Origin: Bacillota bacterium
Lineage (GTDB): Bacteria > Bacillota > Clostridia > Peptostreptococcales > Anaerovoracaceae
NCBI GenBank assembly: GCA_016280485.1
Contig: JAEEGU010000025.1
Location: forward strand, 1-12,897
Direction: 5' to 3'
Length of the DNA: 12,897 bases
The notes under the pieces were generated by a model. It saw only the letters and a list, made by a program, of their open reading frames with translations, searched no databases and had not been told where the DNA came from. The position numbers and the translations under genes are program-made. Shown here one piece after another: positions 1 to 5,804 of the stretch. The stretch's first letter is position 1. Each line of letters opens with the position of its first letter.

Positions 1-344
1 CCCTCTGTAAGACGCACAACGCCCGGGTTTTCGACGGCTCCCTGCACATCCACAAATATCTCGCCCGCAGGAAGCGCGCTGCCGTAGGCAGCACCTGCTT
101 CGGCTGTGCCAATCTCGCCGCCGCCTGTCTCGATTAAGATGTCGCCGCTGCCGCCTGATGCGGCCTCAACCTCGATTTCTTCATCCTTTCCGCCGAATAC
201 GAAAAGTACGAGGCAGATGATGAGAAGCAGCCCCAGTATGCACTTTTTAACCGTCTGACTGTTTTCCCTTGCCAAGGCTAAAGCCTCGGAAAGGCTCATT
301 CCCTTTAAATTAATCTCTTTGAATTTTTCTGTTATCCCTTTCAT
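1..344 (-). CDS. comEA: ComEA-like competence DNA-binding protein, N-terminal part
   Basis: Partial gene; the 3' end lies beyond the left edge, leaving 114 codons. The ATG at 344 follows a strong AAAAGGAGG SD. The product has a charged cytoplasmic N-terminus (residues 1-34), one hydrophobic membrane segment (about 35-51), a Gly/Ala/Glu-rich low-complexity linker (about 52-93), and then the start of an SLBB-type domain with the motif IFVDVQGAVENPGVV. That motif and architecture are typical of ComEA, the membrane-anchored receptor that binds incoming double-stranded DNA outside the cell during transformation. The helix-hairpin-helix DNA-binding domain expected at the C-terminus is not in the window, so the call rests on the SLBB motif and topology. 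Another SLBB-domain membrane protein is the main alternative. The gene starts 51 bases after the TIGR03936 gene on the same strand and may share its transcript. Confidence 0.72.
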   Translation of the reverse strand, partial: MKGITEKFKEINLKGMSLSEALALARENSQTVKKCILGLLLIICLVLFVFGGKDEEIEVEAASGGSGDILIETGGGEIGTAEAGAAYGSALPAGEIFVDVQGAVENPGVVRLTE

Positions 345-370
345 GATAAGCCTCCTTTTGTCTCCATGAT

Positions 371-407
371 ACCCCGCATGGCTTGAAATTTCAAGTCAAA
401 TCGGGGT
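371..407 (-). other. Hairpin at the end of the TIGR03936 gene
   Basis: A nested inverted repeat: outer arms ACCCCG/CGGGGT (371-376 and 402-407) enclose a perfect 14-base palindrome CTTGAAATTTCAAG (382-395). It spans the stop codon of the TIGR03936 gene. No T-run follows on the minus strand, so this is not a standard intrinsic terminator. It could tune mRNA stability or comEA expression. Confidence 0.35.
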
Positions 408-1130
408 CAGAGCAAAATCTGCCAGGATTAGTCTGTTTCTGCAAATCTCAATATCGGATCTTTCCGTTTCTATCCCCGCAAATGCGAGAAACGGCGGGAT
501 CAATAGCTCCGGTGAAAGGTTCCCGTGAGAGCCCTGTGCCAGTTTGGTTTTCAGAATAATTTTATTGTCAACTTCGCCCGTGTCCAAGTTCCGGGCAAAA
601 TCCTCAAAGCCTTCAATTGCAAGGATTAGTGGTCTTATGTCCACTTCCTTCATCTCGTATTTCTTCTTTTTTTGCTTCTTCATTACAAGGATTGAGCTCT
701 GCGCCATAAACGCTTCGCAAAGCTCCGTCACATCTCTTGAAAGTGGTGCGGGCACCGGGATTTCAATCGTGAAATCCGCCGCCTCGACCAGCGAGGCGAC
801 CGTATGAATCGCCTGATTCATAACGGTGTCCGGCAGCTGCTCAACGGATGTGATTCCGATTCCAAGCGGCATGCGCTCCGAGATTTCCTTTAGGAGTTCT
901 CCGGTTTCGTAGAATTCCTTTGTCTCGATTTCGAGAAGCTCTGCCTCTGCCGTATATCCGAGTGACAGCGGCTGGGCAAATACCATCTTCGGATGCGGAT
1001 TAAAGCCATGCGAATAAGCAAGTCTTATGTCCGCTCTTTTGAAAACTCTCTCAAACAGCCTTACCATATCAAGGTGTGAGGTGTATTTTATGTAGCCATT
1101 CTTTGTAAATGTAATAATATATTTACTCAT
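396..1130 (-). CDS. TIGR03936 / DUF2344 family protein, radical SAM-linked
   Basis: A 244-residue protein of the DUF2344 (TIGR03936) family, whose biochemical role is not established. I place the start at the ATG at 1130 (MSKYIITFTKNGYIKY), because the family begins with this strand followed by SHLD and a FERVFKRAD-like helix, and because a GGGAGGTG SD lies about ten bases upstream. A longer reading back to 1178 would add 16 residues unlike the family. Family marks visible are SHLDMVRLFERV, SHGFNPHPKMVFAQPL and a Lys-rich stretch KKQKKKKYEMKEVD in the second half. The ATG lies inside the end of the upstream radical SAM gene (8-base overlap), which implies translational coupling. In many bacteria the two families are adjacent or fused, often near RNase G and ribosomal protein genes, so a role in RNA or ribosome modification is an inference only. 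Confidence 0.88.
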   Translation of the reverse strand: MSKYIITFTKNGYIKYTSHLDMVRLFERVFKRADIRLAYSHGFNPHPKMVFAQPLSLGYTAEAELLEIETKEFYETGELLKEISERMPLGIGITSVEQLPDTVMNQAIHTVASLVEAADFTIEIPVPAPLSRDVTELCEAFMAQSSILVMKKQKKKKYEMKEVDIRPLILAIEGFEDFARNLDTGEVDNKIILKTKLAQGSHGNLSPELLIPPFLAFAGIETERSDIEICRNRLILADFALTPI

Positions 1131-3021
1131 TCGCAAGCACACCTCCCATCGGGCAGTTCGTGTATCTGTTGATACCACAGCCTGCGCAGCCTTTTCTGCA
1201 GTCTTTTGTAGTCTCGCCTCTTGTCGCCTTTTCGTTTTCGCTCATTAAGAACTCCTTTGAGATTCCCGAGTCGATTATCTCCCAAGGAAGCACCTCATCG
1301 TAGCTGCGCTGCCTGTGCGCATAGAAATCCGCGCTTATGCCGGTGTCTGCAAATGCCTGCTGCCAGCGCTCGTATTTGAAGGTTTCTCCCCATGCATCGA
1401 ACTTGCAGCCAAGCTCATGCGCGCGCAAAAGCAATTTTCCTGTGCGTCTGTCGCCCCTTGCAAATACTGCCTCGAGCATGGATGTGTCGGTCTCGTGATA
1501 GTTGAACGTAACGTTCTTTATCCTGAGTTTTTCCGTCAGATATTCGTGCTTTTTCGTAAACTCCTCCTGCGTGTTCTGAGCGAACCACTGGAAAGGAGTG
1601 TTCGACTTTGGAACAAAGTTCGAAACGCTGACCGTCACATTGAAACGGCCGCCCTTTCCGCCCTTTATTTCCCTGTTCATTTCAACGATATTTCGCGCAA
1701 TCTCAGCGATTCCGTCGAGATCCTCGTACGTCTCGCCCGGCAGACCGCACATAAAGTAAAGCTTTATATTGTTCCATCCAAGCTCAATCGCCTGACGCGT
1801 TGAATCGTAGATGTCCTTTTCCGTAACACCCTTGTTTATAATGTCGCGAAGCCTCTGCGTCCCCGCCTCCGGCGCAAACGTAAGCCCCGATTTCTTGTAC
1901 TTTTGAATCTCCTCAAGCACCCTGAAGGAAAAGCTGTCGAGCCTAAGGGACGGCAGCGAAAGCGACACGTTCTGAGCCGCACAGTCCTGCATCATGCGCG
2001 TCGCCAGAGATTCGAATTTCGAATAATCCGAGGTCGAAAGCGACAGAATCGAAAGCTCCTCGTGTCCGGTAGATTTAAGCTGCGCCTTCGCAAGCTCTAA
2101 AATGCGTTCCTCGCTCCGCTCCCTGACCGGACGGTAAATCATGCCCGCCTGGCAGAATCTGCAGCCTCTGGTGCAGCCGCGGAAGGTCTCCACGACAGCT
2201 CTGTCGTGCACGATATCGATAAACGGCACGATTGTGTCCACCGGGAACTGCGCGCTGTTAAGATCCTTTACTATTGCGCGAAGCACACGATCCGGCGCCC
2301 CATCGAAAAGCTTTTCGTATTTCACGATTGTACCGTCATCGCCGTAAACAGGGTTATAGAAGGACGGCACATATATGCCCCGAAGGCCGCTGACAGCCTC
2401 GAGGAGCGTTTTTTTACTTACTTTGGTATCCTTGACCGTTTTAGCGGCATCGCCCGCTCCTTTGGCGCTTTTTTTCGCCTCACGTATTTTTTCAAGAAGC
2501 TCCGGAAGCATTTCTTCGCCATCGCCCACACATACTATATCGACAAAGTCTGCGAGAGGCTCCGGATTGTAGGCACACGGGCCGCCGACGATGATCAGAG
2601 GATCCTCATCGGTTCTCTCCGATGCAAGAAGCGGAATACCCGCAAGTTCAAGCATGTTTAATATGTTTGTAAACGACATCTCGTACTGGAGAGTAAAGCC
2701 TACTGCATCAAGCTCCTTAAGCGGAGTCTTTGTCTCGAGTGTAAAGAGAGGGACACCACGCTCTCTCATAAGCTCCTCCATATCCGAGGCAGGCGCAAAA
2801 ACGCGCTCGCAGAACAGATTCTCACGACTGTTAATCACATTATAGAGAATCTGAAGACCCATATAAGACATACCGATTTCGTATGTATCGGGGAAAGCAA
2901 AACCAAAACGCAGCAGGTCTCCGGTCACATCCTTTGTGATCGAGTTAACCTCTGCGCCTATGTATCTTGCAGGCTTTTCAACCAATTTTAAAAGTCGGTC
3001 GAGCTCCCTATTTATATTCAT
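1123..3021 (-). CDS. TIGR03960 family radical SAM protein
   Basis: A 632-residue protein close to the usual length of TIGR03960 radical SAM enzymes (about 600-640). The N-terminal third resembles a cobalamin-binding-type Rossmann domain (for example FAFPDTYEIGMSYMG near 41-55 and IIVGGPCAYNPEP near 143-155). The radical SAM core carries CTRGCRFC (Cys283, 287, 290), which binds the 4Fe-4S cluster that cleaves S-adenosylmethionine. The extreme C-terminus has a second CxxxCxxC cluster (Cys608, 612, 615) plus Cys623, which could hold another Fe-S centre. A Lys/Ala-rich insert (about 181-204) looks like a surface loop. The start at 3021 has a GGAAGGAG SD. The substrate is unknown. It is coupled by overlap to the TIGR03936 gene, its usual partner. 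The RNase G gene often found beside this pair is absent here. Confidence 0.9.
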   Translation of the reverse strand: MNINRELDRLLKLVEKPARYIGAEVNSITKDVTGDLLRFGFAFPDTYEIGMSYMGLQILYNVINSRENLFCERVFAPASDMEELMRERGVPLFTLETKTPLKELDAVGFTLQYEMSFTNILNMLELAGIPLLASERTDEDPLIIVGGPCAYNPEPLADFVDIVCVGDGEEMLPELLEKIREAKKSAKGAGDAAKTVKDTKVSKKTLLEAVSGLRGIYVPSFYNPVYGDDGTIVKYEKLFDGAPDRVLRAIVKDLNSAQFPVDTIVPFIDIVHDRAVVETFRGCTRGCRFCQAGMIYRPVRERSEERILELAKAQLKSTGHEELSILSLSTSDYSKFESLATRMMQDCAAQNVSLSLPSLRLDSFSFRVLEEIQKYKKSGLTFAPEAGTQRLRDIINKGVTEKDIYDSTRQAIELGWNNIKLYFMCGLPGETYEDLDGIAEIARNIVEMNREIKGGKGGRFNVTVSVSNFVPKSNTPFQWFAQNTQEEFTKKHEYLTEKLRIKNVTFNYHETDTSMLEAVFARGDRRTGKLLLRAHELGCKFDAWGETFKYERWQQAFADTGISADFYAHRQRSYDEVLPWEIIDSGISKEFLMSENEKATRGETTKDCRKGCAGCGINRYTNCPMGGVLANE

Positions 3022-3048
3022 TTATTGTCTCCTTCCCATTGTAGATTA

Positions 3049-3067
3049 CTGCGGAGTCGAACCGCAG
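3049..3067 (-). other. Stem-loop resembling a tRNA T-arm, in the radical SAM gene leader
   Basis: The minus strand reads CTGCGG-TTCGACT-CCGCAG: a 6-bp perfect stem with a 7-base loop, in the shape of a tRNA T-arm. The sequence on either side does not form an acceptor stem, D-arm or anticodon arm, so this is not a tRNA gene. It lies 28 bases before the start codon, in the probable 5' untranslated region. Confidence 0.5.
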
Positions 3068-3085
3068 CGGAGATAAGCAAGATTT

Positions 3086-3094
3086 ATTTTATCA
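3086..3094 (-). promoter_or_regulatory. Possible extended -10 promoter for the radical SAM gene
   Basis: The minus strand contains TGATAAAAT, an extended -10 (TGn plus TAAAAT, five of six bases of TATAAT). No good -35 box is seen at 16-18 bases, so the call depends on the TG extension. Transcription would begin near 3079 and give a leader of about 58 bases that includes the T-arm-like hairpin. Confidence 0.35.
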
Positions 3095-3144
3095 TAAATA
3101 CCGCGGTTTTTCTATATAAACTTACTTTTCCTTTGTTTTTGATA

Positions 3145-3173
3145 TTGACGTAACCATCAATGAATGGTATAGT
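3145..3173 (+). promoter_or_regulatory. Sigma-A promoter of the XRE regulator gene
   Basis: TTGACG (3145-3150) and TATAGT (3168-3173) are separated by exactly 17 bases, each matching consensus at five of six positions. TG at 3165-3166 makes it an extended -10. The expected start of transcription is near 3180. The -10 box lies inside a large dyad (3164-3203), as expected for a repressor target. Confidence 0.75.
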
Positions 3174-3203
3174 TAAGTATATGCTTAACGGTTTTTATAC
3201 CAT
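3164..3203 (+). promoter_or_regulatory. Nested dyad overlapping the -10 box, probable operator
   Basis: Outer arms ATGGTATA (3164-3171) and TATACCAT (3196-3203) enclose inner arms GTTAAG (3172-3177) and CTTAAC (3184-3189) around the 6-base centre TATATG. The left arms are contiguous; the right arms are separated by six bases. A further ACCAT at 3153-3157 pairs with ATGGT at 3164-3168. The dyad covers the -10 box and start site of the regulator gene, so autoregulation by the XRE protein is the simplest inference. In the transcript the inner part could also fold as a hairpin. Confidence 0.6.
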
Positions 3204-3224
3204 ATATTGATTACGGATATACAC

Positions 3225-3240
3225 GGAGGTGAATCTCTTG
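3225..3240 (+). promoter_or_regulatory. SD that fixes a TTG start for the XRE gene
   Basis: GGAGGT (3225-3230) is followed by seven bases and then TTG (3238-3240). The in-frame GTG at 3229 overlaps the SD itself and cannot be served by it, so TTG is the likely start codon. Confidence 0.75.
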
Positions 3241-4008
3241 ACTTACGGTCAGACTTATGCCCAAATGTTGGACTCCATAATCGCAAAAAGTGAGCTTTCC
3301 CTGCGCTCCATTGCAAAGCGCTGCGCAGAGCTTGATTTGCAGATAACACCGTCCTACATTTCACAACTTAAGAACGGTAAATTACCGCCTCCATCGGCTG
3401 AGGTTTCGATGGTTCTGGCAAAGGCCTGCAATTCAAAGGATGAGTCAAAGCTCATCTTCCAGGGATACCTCGAAAAGGCACCTGACGTAATCAAGGAATA
3501 TATGGTTGCCTCCTCCGAGCTCAACAAAACAATGATTGAAGAGCTCTACAGGCAAAAGGGCGATGAAAACATGCTCGAGGCAGCAAAGAACTGCTTAAAG
3601 GACATGGATATCCTCTCCACCATTGAGCTTTCTTCAAAATATGTAAAGGACGGCAAGGTCGAGTTCAATCCTGAGCTTGCAAAGGAAATGACACTCCAGG
3701 GCGGCGGTATGGCCCACCAGGACAAAGGCATTATCACAATGTTCCTCGGTGATGCGGCAATGCAGCCTACAGTCCCTATCCATTCGTTCCTCTACATTAT
3801 GCCGACAAAAATCGACCTGTTAAAATCCCGTGATATCATCCTTTTCAATACCTACGGAAAAAAGCAGCCGCTCATCCGCAGACTCTTCCTCGAAAAGGAC
3901 AAGATTCTCCTGATTCCGGACGATCGCGCTTCCGAGATATTCATTCTTCAGTCCTTTGATGAGATTGACTACATCGGAAAGCTGGTCAGCTACCGAATCG
4001 ACTGCTAA
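3238..4008 (+). CDS. XRE-family transcriptional regulator with a LexA/S24-like C-terminal domain
   Basis: A 256-residue protein read from TTG at 3238, chosen because GGAGGT lies seven bases upstream. Residues about 19-66 form an XRE/Cro-type helix-turn-helix (SLRSIAKRC... then ITPSYISQLKNGKLPPPS, where the recognition helix lies). A helical linker follows. Residues about 166-253 resemble the S24/LexA fold (FLGDAAMQPTVP, then DIILFNTYGKKQPLIRRL, then IDYIGKLV). The S24 catalytic serine, expected in a GDSM-like motif, is replaced by alanine, and the lysine of the VKRL-like motif is arginine (IRRL), so autocleavage is not expected. That domain probably serves for dimerisation or sensing. The gene has its own promoter and an operator-like dyad, is divergent from the radical SAM gene and convergent with obgE. 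Its regulon is unknown; self-repression is inferred. Confidence 0.8.
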   Translation: MTYGQTYAQMLDSIIAKSELSLRSIAKRCAELDLQITPSYISQLKNGKLPPPSAEVSMVLAKACNSKDESKLIFQGYLEKAPDVIKEYMVASSELNKTMIEELYRQKGDENMLEAAKNCLKDMDILSTIELSSKYVKDGKVEFNPELAKEMTLQGGGMAHQDKGIITMFLGDAAMQPTVPIHSFLYIMPTKIDLLKSRDIILFNTYGKKQPLIRRLFLEKDKILLIPDDRASEIFILQSFDEIDYIGKLVSYRIDC

Positions 4009-4034
4009 AGACAAACATAGAAGACATAAAATAC

Positions 4035-4074
4035 GCCTTGCGAACTCATTTCCGATTTCGCAAGGCATTTTTTT
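4035..4074 (+). terminator. Intrinsic terminator of the XRE gene, shared with obgE
   Basis: A perfect 10-bp stem GCCTTGCGAA/TTCGCAAGGC (4035-4044 and 4057-4066) with a 12-base loop is followed by A and seven Ts (4068-4074). It ends transcription of the regulator gene. The T-run overlaps the obgE stop codon (4073-4075). Read on the minus strand the same hairpin is followed by GTATTTTAT, so it may also terminate obgE, though less strongly. Confidence 0.9.
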
Positions 4075-5365
4075 ACCATTCGTCCCAGAACTCCATTTCG
4101 AAATTCTTGATTTTTACCGTATCTCCCTCTTCGAGGCCCATTTCCTTCATCTTTGCAATTGCACCGCTCTTTTCGATGTATTTGTAAAGGTATCTGAGTG
4201 ACCCCGTATCGTTGAAATTGGTCGAATTAAAGATCTTTTCAAGCTGTCCGCCCGAGAGAACGAAGATATTGCCCTCTCTCTCCACATAGACCTCTCTGTA
4301 GTTCGGATCGATATCGTCCACATCCACGTTGAACTCCTCGTACTCGAGCTCCGGCTCGTAAGGTAGCTCCTCGAGCATGCGTGCAGCCTCGCCGAGAACC
4401 TCCTTTACGCCGATATTGATTGGCGCGGACATAGGAAATACCTTGTAGCCCTTTGATTCCACATACTCTTTGAACTCTATGTACTTTGGATCGTCCTCGC
4501 TGATGAGGTCAATCTTGTTCGCTGCAACGATCTGCGGCTTCTTTGTTAACTTTTCGCTGTACAAACCAAGCTCTTTGTTGATTTTGTCGAAGTCTTCCTT
4601 TGGATCGCGGCCCTCGCAGCCCGACACATCGACAACGTGAATAAGCACTCTGGTACGCTCGATATGCTTTAAGAAGAAGTGTCCGAGGCCCGCACCGTCG
4701 GCAGCCCCTTCGATAATTCCCGCGATATCGGCCATTACAAAGCTCTTGTCGAAAATCTCCACAACGCCGAGGTTCGGTGTAATTGTGGTGAAATGGTAGT
4801 TTGCGATTTTAGGATTTGCCTTCGTCGATACCGACAGAAGCGTTGATTTGCCTACGTTCGGGAAGCCCACCAGACCCACATCGGCGAGAAGCTTCATCTC
4901 GAGGATGACCTCTCTCTCCTTTGCAGCTCCGCCCGCTTCCGCGAAATTCGGCGCCTGGCGCACGGAATTCGTAAAGTGCACGTTTCCCTTTCCGCCCTTG
5001 CCACCTCTTGCGGCAACATATTTATCGCCGTCGTTAACAAGATCCTTCATAATCCTGTCCGTTGCGGCGTCTATAATCACTGTTCCGGTAGGCACCTTTA
5101 TGATAAGGTCGGCACCGTTTTTACCGAAGCACTTTTTCTTCATGCCATCCTGACCGTTTTCGGCCTGATATTTGCGCTGATAGCGGAAATCCATCAGCGT
5201 GCGCATGTTGCGGTCTGCCTGGAAGACGACGTCTCCGCCCTTTCCTCCGTCACCGCCGTCAGGGCCGCCCTCCGGCACATAAGGTTCACGTCTAAAGGAA
5301 ACGGCACCGTTTCCGCCCTTGCCGGATATGATTGTGATTTTGGCTCTGTCTACGAATTGATTCAT
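4073..5365 (-). CDS. obgE: Obg-family GTPase ObgE/CgtA
   Basis: A 430-residue protein, the normal length for the three-domain Obg of Firmicutes. Residues 1-160 are the glycine-rich Obg fold (EGGPDGGDGGKGGDV near 32-46). The GTPase domain shows G1 GFPNVGKST (167-175), G2 TTITPN (193-198), G3 DIAG (213-216), G4 NKID (283-286) and G5 SAP (313-315). The C-terminal OCT domain covers about 350-430 and ends in an acidic/aromatic tail. Obg proteins bind the large ribosomal subunit late in assembly and link GTP or ppGpp levels to growth and, in spore formers, to sporulation. The gene follows rplU-rpmA, its common neighbours, but a terminator and a repeat-rich leader separate it from rpmA. The SD GAGGTG is only four bases from the ATG. 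yhbY and nadD, common downstream genes, are replaced by the convergent regulator. Confidence 0.97.
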   Translation of the reverse strand: MNQFVDRAKITIISGKGGNGAVSFRREPYVPEGGPDGGDGGKGGDVVFQADRNMRTLMDFRYQRKYQAENGQDGMKKKCFGKNGADLIIKVPTGTVIIDAATDRIMKDLVNDGDKYVAARGGKGGKGNVHFTNSVRQAPNFAEAGGAAKEREVILEMKLLADVGLVGFPNVGKSTLLSVSTKANPKIANYHFTTITPNLGVVEIFDKSFVMADIAGIIEGAADGAGLGHFFLKHIERTRVLIHVVDVSGCEGRDPKEDFDKINKELGLYSEKLTKKPQIVAANKIDLISEDDPKYIEFKEYVESKGYKVFPMSAPINIGVKEVLGEAARMLEELPYEPELEYEEFNVDVDDIDPNYREVYVEREGNIFVLSGGQLEKIFNSTNFNDTGSLRYLYKYIEKSGAIAKMKEMGLEEGDTVKIKNFEMEFWDEW

Positions 5366-5370
5366 CTTTC

Positions 5371-5416
5371 ACCTCATCCGTCACCTTCGGTGACACCTTC
5401 CCCTCGAGGGGAAGGC
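5371..5416. repeat. Palindromic repeat element upstream of obgE
   Basis: Two perfect hairpins lie side by side: GTCACC-TTC-GGTGAC (5380-5394), and a 20-base perfect palindrome (5396-5415) with arms CCTTCCCC and GGGGAAGG around TCGA. The pattern CCTCATCCGTCACC... followed by a CCTTCCCC/GGGGAAGG hairpin resembles short dispersed palindromic repeats common between genes of gut Clostridia. This is recognition from memory, not a search result. The left end (ACCTC at 5371-5375) lies exactly where the obgE SD lies on the other strand. Confidence 0.6.
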
Positions 5417-5427
5417 TTTAAATAGCC

Positions 5428-5455
5428 CCCCACGGGACAAATAACCCCACGGGAC
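5428..5455. repeat. Direct repeat CCCCACGGGAC, two copies
   Basis: CCCCACGGGAC occurs at 5428-5438 and again at 5445-5455, with a 17-base period, between rpmA and obgE. On the minus strand each copy reads GTCCCGTGGGG and resembles the GTCCCCGG arm of the rpmA terminator nearby. Confidence 0.6.
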
Positions 5456-5465
5456 TTTTAGATAT

Positions 5466-5491
5466 AAAAAGTCCCCGGGGTTTCCGGGGAC
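5466..5491 (-). terminator. Intrinsic terminator after rpmA
   Basis: On the minus strand a perfect 8-bp GC-rich stem GTCCCCGG/CCGGGGAC (5484-5491 and 5471-5478) with loop AAACC is followed directly by TTTTT (5470-5466). It begins 10 bases after the rpmA stop codon and should end most transcripts of rplU-rpmA, leaving obgE dependent on read-through or on a promoter I cannot identify. Confidence 0.85.
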
Positions 5492-5501
5492 AATCAGTAA
5501 G

Positions 5502-5762
5502 CTATGCTTCCTTTGGATATACACTTACCTGCTTGCGAGTCTTGTCGTATCTTTCGAACTTAACCTGACCCTCGATCATTGCAAATAATGTATCATCTCC
5601 ACCAATACCAACGTTGTTGCCCGGGTGGAATTTTGTTCCTCTCTGTCTAACAAGAATGCTGCCTGCTGTAACGTACTGTCCGTCACCGGTCTTCACTCCA
5701 AGTCTCTTACTTTCGGAATCACGACCGTTCTTGGAACTTCCTACACCTTTCTTTGATGCCAT
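5502..5762 (-). CDS. rpmA: 50S ribosomal protein L27
   Basis: An 86-residue L27, full length for the mature protein. It begins ASKKGVGSSKNGRDSESKRL directly after Met, which is the conserved N-terminal tail that reaches the peptidyl transferase centre. The core GDGQYVTAGSILVRQRGTKFHPG follows. Many Firmicutes make L27 with a short extra N-terminal peptide of the LRLDLQFF type that the Prp protease removes. Here no such extension is present, and the upstream frame does not encode one. The ATG at 5762 has GGAGGTG about seven bases upstream. The gene follows rplU by 42 bases and is co-transcribed with it. The prp gene (ysxB), often between rplU and rpmA in Firmicutes, is absent, which fits the pre-trimmed L27. 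Confidence 0.97.
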   Translation of the reverse strand: MASKKGVGSSKNGRDSESKRLGVKTGDGQYVTAGSILVRQRGTKFHPGNNVGIGGDDTLFAMIEGQVKFERYDKTRKQVSVYPKEA

Positions 5763-5804
5763 TCTTGTACACCTCCATTCTATTAATTAAAACGATATAA
5801 TTTT

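Noticed and set aside
1131..1178. Longer TIGR03936 protein starting at 1178
   Set aside because: The extra residues are a frame shadow of the upstream gene's end; the family start MSKYIITF has a good SD.
3049..3067. tRNA gene on the minus strand
   Set aside because: Only a T-arm-like hairpin is present; no acceptor stem, anticodon arm or D-arm can be formed from the flanks.
3229..3231. GTG as the start codon of the XRE gene
   Set aside because: It overlaps the GGAGGT SD; TTG seven bases downstream of the SD is correctly spaced.
5396..5455. CRISPR-like repeats before obgE
   Set aside because: Only two 11-base direct copies and adjacent palindromes; no repeat-spacer periodicity and no cas genes.
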